From contig JAREIK010002966.1 in NCBI GenBank assembly GCA_029783825.1, forward strand, positions 162,888 to 226,887: a DNA stretch of 64,000 bases, given 5' to 3'. The stretch's first letter is position 1; the number at the start of each line of letters is the position of its first letter. The notes under the pieces are model-generated. The model was not told the origin of the DNA. It ran no database searches and was given only the letters and a program-made list of their open reading frames with translations. Source of the DNA: Sapria himalayana (lineage: Eukaryota > Streptophyta > Magnoliopsida > Malpighiales > Rafflesiaceae). Below are positions 54,001 to 64,000 of the stretch, one piece after another. The position numbers and the translations under genes are program-made.

Positions 54001-57000
54001 CAAAAAGAGTTCAAATCATCAATGGATGTAAAGAATATTTATTAATGGATTTTTTAATAATGATTTTTTGAGTGGGCTTAAAACATTCATTAATTTTGCA
54101 TGTAGTCAATCGAGATGGATGAATGGAGAAAAACAAAGTTTATATGTAATCATCGTATGTGTCAGAATATCCCTTTTCATGATGCAAATACTATAAGATA
54201 CGATTTGGAAAAATATGGCATTGTGTCAAATTATTTTATTTGGATTTATCATGGGGAGAGTACAAAGGCTCTAAACTTTGACAAAAATGAGGGTACTGCT
54301 TGTGGTGAAAAATCATCAAACACATACCATAGAATGATCATGGAAGCTGCTTGTGTTGACTTCAATATGGATTATATGGATGAACCACCAAATCCTGAAG
54401 CTCAGAAATTTTATGAAATGCTTAAAGCTGTAGATAAAGAGTTGTGGCCTGGTTGTAAAACACATTCGCAATTGTTACTTGTGGCTCGACTTATGAGTAT
54501 TATGTCAGAAAATCATGTCTGAGAAATTATTTGATCAGGTGACAGAACTGATAAATGAGATTGTTCCGGATAAAAATTTGATCACTAATAACTTTTACAA
54601 CACTAAGAAGTTACTACAAGGAATGGGTCTACTAGTAAAAAAAATGATTGTTATTTAAATGGATGTATGTTATATTGGGGTGGTGATTGTTATTTAATTA
54701 GCTATAAGTTTTATGATCATCCTTGATTTAAGAAGGCATCTCGTGTTGTAGATACGCGACAAAAATTGAAGGTTGTATTTAAGAAGATGTATTATTTTGC
54801 ATTAATTCCTTGAATACAGAGACTATATGCATCAAATGCTACTGCAAATATTATGAGGTGGCATTCTGAGCATGAGGTTTAAGAAGGAGTAATGCGTGAT
54901 CCATCATATTCACTTGCTTGGAAGCATTTTAATTATATACATCAAGATTTTGTAACTGAAAGTCAAAATGTGAGATTGGGTCTCTAAATTAATAGATATC
55001 AGCCATTTGGGCAATCTAGACAATATTCTTCAACATGAAAAGTGATATTGACACCTTATAACTTGCCTTGGTGATTGTGTATGAAGGAGCAATATATGTT
55101 TTTATCAATATTGGTTCCAAAGCCAAAAAATCCGAAAGACATGCTAGCTGTTTTCTTACAGCCTTTTATTGTAGAGTTAAATTATTTGTGGGATGTTCGC
55201 GTGGATACATATCATATCTCAAAGAAGAAAATTTTCATTATGTGGGAAGCCCTTATGTGGATGGTAAGTGACTTTTCTACAGATTAGTATTGTCTGGCTG
55301 GAGTACTGTAGGATGATTCCCATGCCCGTATTGCATGACAAATTTTGATGCATTTACCCTCAAATTTAGTGATAAACAATCATGGTTTGATAACCATCAT
55401 AAGTTTCTACCTAAGAATCACCCATTTCGAAGAGATATAACTACATTAAAAAAAATAAAACTGTGATGACTGTTGCAGCAATAGTTCGTTTAGGAGATAA
55501 TATTATGATAGAGATTCAGAGATTGGGTTTGAAGAAGGCAACTGCAGGGGAAGCTATTAGAAGTCATGGACCAATAGGAAAAATAATTGGTTGGAGGAAA
55601 CGTAGTATATTTTGGGACATGCCCTATTAGAAGTCCAATTTAATTCGTCCTAACTTAGATGTAATGCATATTGAAAAAAAGTATATTTGACAATGTTTTC
55701 AATAATATCCATAATGTAAATAGAAAAACAAAATACACTTTAAAATCAAGACAAGACCTGAATGATTACCCTTTTCGTCCAGAATTAAAACTAAATGAGA
55801 TAATAGAAAAATTTCCTAAAGCTTGCTACACACTTGATAAGAAGGCACGACAAACATTGTGTGAATGGCTTAAAAATTTGAAATTTTTTGATGGATATGT
55901 GTCAAATATGGGTAGATGCGTGGAATGAAGAATCTTAAGTTATTTGGAATGAAAAGTCATGCCTGTCATATATTTATGCAGATATTAATACCAATTGTAT
56001 TTCGTGAATTACTTCCCCTAAGTGTTTGGAAGGTCCTTACAGAACTTAGTTTGTTTTTCAAATAGCTAACTGCAACCACATTCCACTTATTATTTGTAAG
56101 CTTGAACGGATATTCCCACTAAGTTTTTTTTTGACTCAATGGAGCATTTTCTAGTCCATTAGGCATATGAAGCAAGGATAGCAAGGCCAGTGCAATACAG
56201 GTGGATGTATCCTTTTGAGAGGTAAATACATATAATTTGCTGTGTTTTATTATCTTGTACATAAAGTAATATTGTAATTTAATATAATTGAAATCTAACA
56301 ATATGGTTGTAGATAACTTCATAAGTTGAAATTGAATGTTAGAATCAAGGAAAAAGTTGAAGGTTCAATTTGCAATGCATATTTAGTAGAAGAAGCATCA
56401 TCATTTTGTTCTTATTATTTTGAGGCTCATGTCAATACAAAGAATAGAAATGTGCCTCGGAATGATGAATGTCATGTGATGGTAGAAAATTATTTTGTGA
56501 ACAAACTATCTATCTTCAAGCACTCTGGAAGAGGAATGAAAAGGTGTATGACAGATGAAGAGTACAAAGCTACATGGAGTTATGTTTTACTTAATCGTGA
56601 GGAGGTTGCACCATATATTGAGTATATATACACAAAATGATTATAAGTGTAATCATAGTTTAATTTTATCTTTAATAGGAATTATTAAAAATTGATATAC
56701 ATTTTTCTCTCTTTTTATATTTGTGCAGTATTTAGGTTGAGCTGTTAAAATATAGGCAAACGGTAATTTCTAGCAATGATGTCGATTATATGCTAAAAAC
56801 TGAATTTGCGAATTAGTTCAAACATTATGAGAGAATTATTAAGTTTTAAATTTTTTAATTATTTAATTTATTAATATTTTTATTTTTTAATATCAATTTT
56901 TTTATTTATGTCACAGGCAATTTATCCTTCAAATGGAGATTCAAATATTTTCATTCAAAATCTAAGTAAAGGCCCATTTAGATATGTAACAACCTATCCT

Positions 57001-57650
57001 GGATATTTTGTTAATGGATAAAAATTTCATACAAGCATGCATGGTTCTTTTAAAATAATAATGAATAGTTGTGTATGCATTAAAGGCACATGTTAAAGTG
57101 TAGATGAGATTGATTATTATGGTCAACTCAAAGAAGTTATTAAGTTGGAGTATCTTAGACTTGAAAATAATAGGATTGTATTATTTAAGTGCGATTGATT
57201 TTATCCTACATGAAATGTGGGGACAAAGATTCATTTGGATTAAAACTAGTGGATGTTTACCATAAACATAGATATAATCGATATGAGGCATTTATTATGG
57301 AAGTTCAAGCCACTCAAGTATATTATTATACATATTTGAGTTTATCTCGTGATACGAATGATTGTTGGGCGATTTGCAAAATCAAAGCTCGATCAAAATT
57401 TGAAACACCAACATTACAATAAAGAAGTACATACTTAGATATTGCACTGACATTCCAGGAAGATGACATAAATAATATTGAGGCTGTGAATGTAGATGAA
57501 GACCCATAAAATTTATGTGACTCAAATGGTGACATAATAGAAATTAAAGATGATCAATTTCTATCTGAAGATGAGTTTGAACTTCTATCAGAATCAGACG
57601 AAATATCATAAGATCCATTGGAGGATGACAGTGATACCGATATTTAAATT
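54001..57650 (+). pseudogene. TNP2-type CACTA transposase pseudogene in E3
   Basis: Homologous to E1 25445-21770. In order: Transpos_assoc-like sequence (FINFACSQSRWMN, then after a frameshift CNHRMCQNIPFHDANTIRY), FNMDYMDEPPNPEAQKFYEM, ELWPGCKTHSQLLL, then the TNP2 core in fragments: MKEQYMFLSILVPKP, FDNVFNNIHNVN, KFPKACYTLDKKARQTLCEW and LKFFDGYVSNMGRC. A 91-bp intron is at 56222-56312. Exon 2 (56313-56640) has SSFCSYYFEAHVNTKNRNVP and ends EYIYTK. The C-terminal DUF4216-like part near 57200-57420 has VDVYHKHRYNRYEAFIM and VQATQVYYYTYLSL. An acidic tail ends near 57647. Stops and frameshifts occur throughout, and the initiating ATG seen in E1 is lost. Confidence 0.88.
56222..56312 (+). other. 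Spliceosomal intron in the E3 transposase
   Basis: Donor GAGAG|GTAAAT and acceptor GTTGTAG|A, 91 bp, at the same codon (a split Arg) and of the same length as in E1. The first codon after the split Arg is TAA here but TAT in E1. Confidence 0.83.
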
Positions 57651-57784
57651 GTTATAATTTTATTATAATATTAAACTATCAAAGACTTTTTATATTTTGT
57701 TGAAATCTATTAGTGTGTTTTATTCTAAAATGCATGCATGTTCATCATCTCTCTATTGTTTGTTCTATGTTTTATTTTGTACAG
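57651..57784. other. Spacer between transposase and TNPA-like gene
   Basis: 134 bp, AT-rich. The matching interval in E1 (about 21610-21770) is similar in length and sequence. The acceptor-like TTGTACAGCAG precedes the TNPA-like exon. Confidence 0.6.
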
Positions 57785-58390
57785 CAGATAGTGCCTAAAC
57801 GACATGGCAGTGGTGGAGCTAGTCATGGACACAGAAATGAACCAAATTCTTCTAGTATGTTACATCATATTGTAGAATCAGTACCATCTCATAGACACCA
57901 TATCCAGACTTCAACATCACAATCACCATCTTCATTTCTATCACCAGCACCATCATTGAGACTTATACTATCACCTTGATCAAATGTATGCCCACCACCC
58001 ATTGTGGTTCTTGTACACACTTTTGATTCATCTCTATCTTCTACACCATATTTTATACCTTTTCCCATTTACAAAACCAACGTCATCATCAAATATTGTG
58101 CATTCCTCTACAGTCAGTGCAAAATTAGAAATTGAGAATGTATATGGAAGGCAAAATAAATATGTAAAAATGACTTGAAAAAAAAAATTTGATGTTTTTG
58201 TTAGTGGTTTATTTATATTGTTATGATTTTCCTGTTTTCAATGTTATTTATTTATTTGTATAGTTTTATTCCATCTCACAAGTGTTCTACTATAATTACA
58301 AAGTATTTCAAGAAAATGGTTAATTCTAAAGCTTTCTCCTAGAAGAAAGTTTATGAATCGATAAAAGAGTCTTTTTTTATTGACTTTCAG

Positions 58391-58529
58391 GTAAAAATAA
58401 CAAAACAAAAGCATTGAAAAATAATTATCAAATTACTTAACTATTTCGTTGGTTATTATTCAAGCAGTAAATAATTGCGTTCTTGTTGTTAATATAAATT
58501 CTTTTGTGATTTTTTATATATAAAATCAG
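58391..58529 (+). other. Probable intron in the E3 TNPA-like pseudogene
   Basis: The exon ends IDFQ at GACTTTCAG|GTAAAAATAA and the next resumes after AAAATCAG|ATTACATTGG. Length is 139 bp with GT-AG ends. Conserved family residues continue on both sides. Confidence 0.7.
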
Positions 58530-59455
58530 ATTACATTGGCTCCCTAATTTGATGGAAATATTAAGTCATTATGGAAGATCAAAGCTGCTCAACGATATTC
58601 TCATTTTGTTCATAAATTAAAGAATATAAAATAAAGGCCTGATTTTATATCCGAGGATCACTAGCCTGAGTGGCTTAAGTATTGGGAGGAACTAGATGTG
58701 AAGAAAAAAATCAGATATTACCAGCAAAAATTGACTAAGTGAGGTAGCTGGACTAGGCACAAAAATTTGTCAATACACAAGAGGGTCAAAGTCGAGCATT
58801 GAGCAAGCTCAAGATATGCTACAATTTTAAAATTTTAAACATTTATATATTTAGTGGTTGTCCTTATAGTCCAATAAATCAAATCTGCATGGTTTTATTA
58901 ATTTTGTTAAATTTTTTGATCATTTGTTTTTTAATGACTTTAAATAAAAACATATTCTATGCTGAAGAATTGGGTCGAGATCCAAATTTTTATGAGATTT
59001 GCAAGAAGATGCATGTGAAGAAAGTGGATTGTCAGTTTGTTGATAACAAGTCTTAGATGATTACTATAAGAATTTTTTATATTAATAAGATTTTATAATA
59101 CTACAGTACATTTTGAAAGTTATTTGGAATGAAAAATATTTATTTTATTTATGTATATATAGAATAGTATTTTCTCTATTTTATATCAGGACCTAATGGA
59201 GGAACGTGTGACAGCTACTCATCAAAAAGTTGAGGGTTCTATGGATCTTCAACCAAGTAACTATGATCCTATTTATTTGGAGACCATAAGAAGCAGTGAG
59301 TGTATGGAATTGGTTCGAAGGGAGTGGCATTTTCTTGTAGCAGTCGTGCTTCTAATTCATCTGTCTCAGCAATGGTGGATGAGGTAGTTGAACAATAAGC
59401 AATGGAAACAAATCAACATTTTGTAGTTATGGAGACCGAAATGAAAAATAAGTAT

Positions 59456-59617
59456 GAGCAGATATCTCAATTGAAGGAAGAAATATATGAAATTAAAGAA
59501 AAGAAGGATGAGCATATATCTCATCTGAAGGAAGAAATATATGAAATTAAATAACTTAAGGATGAGCAGTATACTAATTTGATGGAAGAACTGCAAGAAA
59601 TTAAAGAAAAGGACAAT
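59456..59617 (+). repeat. Three 54-bp coiled-coil repeats in the TNPA-like pseudogene
   Basis: Units start at 59456, 59510 and 59564, exactly 54 bp apart. They encode EQISQLKEEIYEIKEKKD, then EHISHLKEEIYEIK followed by a stop, then EQYTNLMEELQEIKEKDN. The 18-residue period, rich in Lys and Glu with spaced Leu/Ile, predicts a dimerising helix. Confidence 0.87.
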
Positions 59618-59735
59618 GAGATGAAAGAAATTAAGAATGTAATGTAATAGTAGATGTCCTATATAGAATCATAGTTAGCGGCATTGGTGCAAAAGATGGC
59701 ATTTTGCGATCTAGCTGCAAAACCTCATAGGTGAG

Positions 59736-60100
59736 GCTAGCATTCCCTATAAATTAATATGAGAATTATTTCTGAACTGTTATTTATTTTTGTATATGTG
59801 TAGCAAATAATTATGATATTTTTTTGTAGGTTTCATTTTTTTTATTCCGGTTTTGTTGTTTGCTTTTTCAATTAAACTAATTATGAATCTTTGTATTACA
59901 TATTATTTGAGACACATGAAAAAATTCTAATTCAAAGTATCCAGACATTGCCATGGTCCTTCCAATGCATGGGTCCCATATTTACCGATTTCAATTTTAT
60001 GAAAAGGAGAGCTAGCTTATTTTATCTTTATTATTCCTAAAACATTTTATTTTTGCACTCTCTTTCTCTCTAAACATAATTGATGGACATCTTTTGGATT
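59736..60100. other. 3' flank of the TNPA-like pseudogene
   Basis: AT-rich non-coding sequence with no recognisable feature. It precedes the duplicated unit. Confidence 0.6.
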
Positions 60101-61268
60101 CTTGTTAAAACTGTATGACAATCAACTTTAATTTGTATCTGTACATGTCTATAATAATTATATATATATATATATATATATATGCGAATATGTTTGTGTT
60201 TCTCCAAATTTTTTGGGTAGAGTTTTAGCTTATTATAAGTATGTAAAAGCCTATATTTACTAGTGGAAGTAGTGACAGTGGCGGCAGCGATGGTCACGGC
60301 ACCAGTAGTAGCAATAGAGGCGGTAGCGCCAGTAGTAGCAATAGAGGCAGTAGCGACAACAGCGGCAATGGCAGTAGCGATGGCAATGGCTGTGGTGGTA
60401 GTGGTGGCAGTAGTGGAAGCGATGGTAGTAGTGGCGGCAGCGGCAGTAGAGGTGGCAACTGCATCAGCAACAGCAACAGGATTGGAGGTAGCAGCAGCAT
60501 CAGTGCTAGCGGTAGTAGTGGTGGCAGCAGCAGCATTAGTGGCAGTGGCAGTGGTGGCAGTAGCACTGGCAGCAGTGACATCAGCGGTTGTGGCAGCAGC
60601 GGCAATGACAGTGGGAGCAGTAGCAATGGCAACAAATACAGTATATACGTACCTATATAGTCAGTATATACGTACCTATATAGGCAGTATATACATGTAT
60701 ATAATACTATAGTATTTTATGTACATATATACTGAGTATATATGTATTTAAAATATATGTACACATAATACTGTAGTTTATATGTACATATAGTGTAGTA
60801 ATATATGTACTAGTGAAATGCCAGTATATATATACATATTTATTTTAGTAATATATATTTATCAAAATATAGTTTTTATTTATTTATTTTGATTTGATTG
60901 AGTGATATAAATTTCTTGCAGATATAGTACCGCATTGTTTACCATACTAAGCTTGAATAAGTGAATGGATTTTTCAACAGACATGATGCACCGTGACTCG
61001 GACAGCTTTTTTGCAGCCGAAAGTTGGTGATCGGATGAGCGGAGGGAGAGAAAGTAATGTCAATGCATTGATAGATTATACTTTATGCATAATTGGTAGA
61101 TACATTGATTAATAAGATGTAATATAATTTTGTTATTTTTTCGTTTTAGTTATTTAAAAATTGTATCAGGATAAGTTATTAAATAATTTTTTTGGTTTAA
61201 TTTAAAAGTTTCATTTATAGTTTCTATTTTTATTCAATTTAATATTTAAATAGTAAATTATTTAATTA
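60101..61268 (+). repeat. Tandem unit A containing a triplet minisatellite
   Basis: First of two diverged tandem copies in the E3 3' region. Shared landmarks with unit B are CTGTATGACA (60111), AATTTTTTGGGTAGAG, the minisatellite, CAGTATATACGTA (60640), ACATATATACTGAGTATAT, and a non-repetitive 3' part near 60900-61130. Landmark offset to unit B is about 1172 bp. No intact gene is recognised outside the minisatellite frame. Confidence 0.85.
60247..60660 (+). repeat. RRY triplet minisatellite A with a stop-free Gly/Ser frame
   Basis: Nearly every triplet is purine-purine-pyrimidine (AGT, AGC, GGC, GGT, GAC, AAT), differing mainly by transitions. One plus-strand frame is open for 137 codons from after the TAA at 60244 to the TAG at 60658-60660. 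It reads Ser/Gly/Asn/Asp and ends NKYSIYVPI, but has no ATG at its start. Other frames give Ala/Val on the plus strand and Leu/Pro on the minus strand, as the triplet demands. Whether it was ever translated is unknown. Confidence 0.85.
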
Positions 61269-61269
61269 A

Positions 61270-61331
61270 ATTTTTTCTGAAGCTGTATGACATTCAACTT
61301 TAATTTGTGTTTGTTCATGTCTAAAATAACA

Positions 61332-61403
<72 letters not shown>

Positions 61404-62745
61404 ATGTTTGTGGGTCTTCAAATTTTTTGGGTAGAGGTTTAGCCTATTATAGGTATGTAAAAGCCTATTATCACTAGCGGTAGTGGTGGCAACAGTGACA
61501 GTGGCAACGGCGACGGTGGCAGCAGTGGCAGTAGGTGCAGCGGTAGTAGTGGTAGCACCAGAAGCAGCGACAGCAATGAAAGTAGCGGCAACAATGGCAG
61601 AGGCAGCAGCATCGACATCGGCAGTAGTGACGATGGCTGTAGTAGCATTGGTAGTGGCTGTAGTGATAGTTGTGGTAGTTGAGTCATGGAGTGGCAACAT
61701 CGACAACGGGGGCAGTGGCAGCAGTAGTAGTGGCATTATCAGCAATAGTAGTAGCAGTGGCAGTGATGACAACGGCGGTGGTGGCAGAGGTGGCAGCAAA
61801 GGTGGCGGCAGCAAAGACAGAAGAGGTGTCGACGGTGGCGACGGAAGCGACGACAGTAGCAGTGCCATCAGTGAGAGCAGTGGGAGCAGAGGCGGCGATA
61901 GCGGTGGCAACAGTGGCAACGGCGGTGGTGGTAGAGGTGGCAGCAGGGGCGGCGGTGGTAAAGGTGGCAGCAGGGGCGGCGACACCGGTGGCTACAGTGA
62001 TGGTAGCAGCAGTAGTGGCAGTAGCAGCGACTTTGTCAGCAATAGTTGTTGCATTGTCAGGGACAGTGGCATCGGTAGTAGCGGGAGCAGCTGCAAAGGC
62101 AAGAGTGGTATCAGGAGTAGCATCAACAACAACAAATATAGTATATACGTATGAATAAATTTAGTATATACGTACATATAATACTGTTGTATTTTATGTA
62201 CGTATATACTGAGTATATTTGTACTAAATATATATTTACACATACTACTACAATTTTTATGTACATATACTATAGTAATATATGTACGCATGAAATGCTA
62301 ATATATATTTACATATATACTGGAGAATTATATATTTTATCAAAACATAACTATTTTTTTTTAATTTGACTGAATGGTTTAAATTTCTTAAAAATATGAT
62401 ACCGTATTGTTCCTCATACAAAGCTTGTATAAGTGATGTGATTTTTCACTTGACATTAAGTGACGTGACTCGTACAGCTTTGTCGCCCTAGAAAAATGGT
62501 GATTGGAGGAGCAAAAGGACATAAAACAACGTCAATGAATGAATATATTATACTTTATGCACTATTGGCAGATACATTGATGAATAAGATGTAATAAAAT
62601 TTTATTATTTTTTCATTTCAATTATGTAAAATATTGAATTAGAATAAGTTATTAAATTATATTATTTTTTATTTAGTATAAATTATTTATAGTTTCAATT
62701 TTTATTCAATTTGATATAAAAATATTAAATTATTAAAATATTTAT
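61270..62745 (+). repeat. Tandem unit B containing a longer triplet minisatellite
   Basis: Second copy of the duplicated unit, about 1.5 kb. It is longer than unit A because its minisatellite is larger and a (GT)n run of about 55 bases (61346-61400) replaces the (TA)n run of unit A (about 60156-60183). The matching downstream region is at about 62370-62640. Confidence 0.85.
61470..62154 (+). repeat. RRY triplet minisatellite B
   Basis: About 670 bp of purine-purine-pyrimidine triplets. The Gly/Ser-type frame is open to a TGA near 61680, then shifts phase. From there it stays open to 62154, ending NNNKYSIYV, the same terminal residues in the same phase as unit A. A plus-strand frame from an ATG at 61483 spans both phases, changing from Ala/Val-rich to Gly/Ser-rich at the phase shift. 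Confidence 0.85.
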
Positions 62746-62819
62746 TATAAATATATATAGTTACATTTATTATAAATTAAAATCTGAAAATAGTATTGAA
62801 ATTAAAATAGGAAGTGAAA
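62746..62819. other. Short AT-rich spacer
   Basis: No feature seen between unit B and the 3' subterminal repeats. Confidence 0.6.
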
Positions 62820-63119
62820 AATCTCTTGCTAAATTAGCAAGGGAAAAATCACTTGCTAAAATAGCTAGGGAAAATTCCCAAGCTAATTTAGCAAGGAAAT
62901 CTTTATTTTAGCAATGGATTTTTCCAAAGGTGACTTTATTTAGCTAGAGATTATTTCCACCACTAAAATTTATCGACCAGCACTTTAGCTTCGAAAATAT
63001 TTCATCGTTATTTTTGTTAAGCAACGGAAAATCTAATTTAGCTTGCTAATTTAGCTAGAGAATTTATCTTTTTTAGCTATGGATTTTCCATCACTAAATT
63101 TTTAGCTATGGACTTTAGC
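62820..63119. repeat. E3 3' subterminal repeats
   Basis: Dense TTAGCAAGGGAAAAATC, TAGCTAGGGAAAATTCC and TTTAGCTATGGATTTTCC motifs, corresponding in type to the E1 region 18954-19260 read from the complement. The sequence switches directly to ARF-related sequence at about 63120, with no terminal inverted repeat. Confidence 0.8.
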
Positions 63120-64000
63120 TTTGAGGTCTATTGATTATGTTTATTTCTCTCTTCAGATCTCTTTAATGCCATATGACAAAGGATTTGAGATTTAGTGGAA
63201 GAAATGGGATTACGTTCACAAAGGTGTTCAGTAGGCTGTTTGTGAACAAGGAGATGAGGATTTTGATGCTGGGTCTTGATGCTGGCGGAAAGACAACCTT
63301 TCTATATAAGTTAAAACTTGGTGAAATTTTCACCGCAATTCCTACTATTGTATTCAATGTAGAGACTTTTGAATACAAAAACATTAATTTCACTGTGTGG
63401 GATGTTGGGGGTCAAGACATGATTTTCCCATTCTAGAGGAATTACTTCCAAAATACCCAAGGTCTCATATTTTTAGTGGACAGCAATGACAAAGATCAAG
63501 TTGTTGAAGAGAGAGATGAGTTGCATAGGATGCTTAACGAGGAAAAGCTCCGAGATGTAGTTTTTCTGGTGTTTGCCAATAAGCAAGATCTTTCCAATGC
63601 GATGAATGCAACTGAAATTTCTGACAAGCTAGGACTTCACACTCTTCTCCAATGCCATTGACACATTCATAGCACTTGTGCTACCTTTGGCGAGGGCCTC
63701 TATGAGGGTCTTGATTGGCTTTCAAATTATATTGCCAGTAAGTCATAAACAATTTTAGCAAGATGAGGCTAACTTTGTTGATATATGTGGATGTGGATCT
63801 AATTTATGCCTATTTTGCTTGAGTTTTGTTCTGTTAAGTGAATGACATCATCTATTTCTAGGGATTTCAAACTATATTTACATTTATATATTGCATGGAT
63901 GAAATACAAGACTGCATTTACGTTGTTTTGATCTGTTATAAGCCGAATTTGTTTGTTTTATGTTCTGTGTTTTTTTGCCATTGGATCCCAAAGGTATAAG
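63120..64000 (+). pseudogene. Intronless ARF1-type GTPase pseudogene, copy B
   Basis: Second copy of the ARF sequence. The CDS-equivalent runs 63204-63748, with homology to copy A from TTTGAGGTCTATTGATT (about 63120) through the 3' flank to the window edge. Preserved parts are [29 protein letters not shown] (P-loop intact), [47 protein letters not shown] and a terminal stop after YIASKS. Lesions: a 1-bp deletion right after the ATG puts the start out of frame, Trp is TAG in FPF* at about 63436, and a TGA interrupts QCH at about 63661. It shares unusual residues with copy A (PTIVFNVET where ARF has PTIGFNVET; HxLLQCH where ARF has HSLRQRH), so the two are copies of one source. Confidence 0.92.

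Larger units (their letters stand above)
57785..59735 (+). pseudogene. TNPA-like CACTA gene (Transposase_24 family) in E3, broken
   Basis: Second gene of the element; relatives bind subterminal repeats and assist transposition. The initiating ATG of E1 is ATA here, then VPKRHGSGGASHGHRN and a Ser/Pro/His-rich stretch. A later exon has STIITKYFKKMVNSKAFS, a stop, and KKVYESIKESFFIDFQ, followed by a GT-AG intron (58391-58529). Next come FDGNIKSLWKIKAAQRYSHF, a WLKYWEELDVKKK segment, and ELGRDPNFYEICKKMHVKK leading to FVDNKS. A further exon begins at 59190 after TATATCAG with LMEERVTATHQKVEGSMDLQ. The C-terminus is a coiled coil of 18-residue repeats ending near 59735. Several in-frame stops make it non-functional. 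The order fits plant Ptta/En/Spm accessory proteins. Confidence 0.82.
43881..64000 (+). mobile_element. CACTA transposon E3, 5' terminus to window edge
   Basis: Begins with the intact terminal repeat CACTACAAGAAAAT followed by TTTAGCTAGG. In order it contains 5' subterminal units, conserved AT-rich blocks, a copia gag remnant, an ARF pseudogene, TATAACTA repeats, a TNP2 transposase pseudogene, a TNPA-like pseudogene, a duplicated triplet-minisatellite unit and 3' subterminal repeats (62820-63120), then a second ARF pseudogene. No matching 3' terminus ending CTTGTAGTG is visible, so the element either ends beyond 64000 or lost its end at the ARF junction. Length is at least about 19-20 kb, swollen by insertions. 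Confidence 0.82.

Noticed and set aside
59326..59345. CATTTTCTTGTAG motif resembling a CACTA 3' terminus
   Set aside because: It lies inside conserved coding sequence of the TNPA-like pseudogene, is not followed by TG, and has no subterminal repeats beside it.
60294..62291. Leu/Pro-rich minus-strand and Ala/Val-rich plus-strand frames over the triplet minisatellites
   Set aside because: Any RRY triplet repeat yields such frames. Only the Gly/Ser frame shares its end between units, so the others are not listed as genes.
51973..64000. A working ARF gene
   Set aside because: Both copies have in-frame stops and indels, and copy A also lacks Gly2 and a functional P-loop.

Overview
The window reads as nuclear DNA from a repeat-rich flowering plant, probably with a large genome. 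It is AT-rich and holds three CACTA (En/Spm) DNA transposon copies, a plant L1-type LINE carrying an RNase H domain, a Ty1/copia gag remnant and two plant-type ARF GTPase pseudogenes. I see no intact host gene, tRNA, rRNA or CRISPR array. The lineage within angiosperms cannot be fixed from the sequence.

Layout. (1) 1-4569, 9744-18921 and 30344-38421 are one very long, degenerate TCTA/GATA tetranucleotide tract, about 21.8 kb in total, cut by two insertions. (2) 4583-9730 is a 5'-truncated L1 LINE on the minus strand. It has a short A-tail and a 13-bp target-site duplication, and keeps damaged endonuclease, reverse transcriptase, zf-RVT and RNase H segments. (3) 18925-30340 is an 11.4-kb CACTA element (E1) lying on the minus strand, with both termini, a possible CTA target duplication and a decayed TNP2-type transposase. 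(4) At 38422 the TCTA tract gives way to the 5' end of a second CACTA copy (E2, plus strand). (5) At 43881 a third copy (E3, plus strand) begins inside E2 and runs to the window edge. E3 holds a copia gag remnant, a decayed TNP2 transposase with a conserved 91-bp intron, a TNPA-like (Transposase_24) pseudogene with 18-residue coiled-coil repeats, a tandem pair of about 1.2-1.5-kb units each with a purine-purine-pyrimidine triplet minisatellite, and 3' subterminal repeats. (6) Two related intronless ARF pseudogenes lie 11.1 kb apart, at 51973-52860 and from 63120 to beyond the window edge.

How the parts relate. The window is a stack of insertions: tetranucleotide tract first, then LINE, E1 and E2, then E3 into E2, with copia and ARF sequence added inside the CACTA elements. 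In an active CACTA element, TNP2 cuts and TNPA-type protein binds subterminal repeats. Here both reading frames are broken in every copy, so movement would need proteins supplied in trans. The most unusual items are the size and tiered structure of the TCTA tract, the twice-present ARF sequence bracketing a CACTA transposase block, and the triplet minisatellites that end in the same frame in both copies. The long Ser/Ile/Tyr/Leu open frames in the tract follow from the repeat arithmetic and are not genes.
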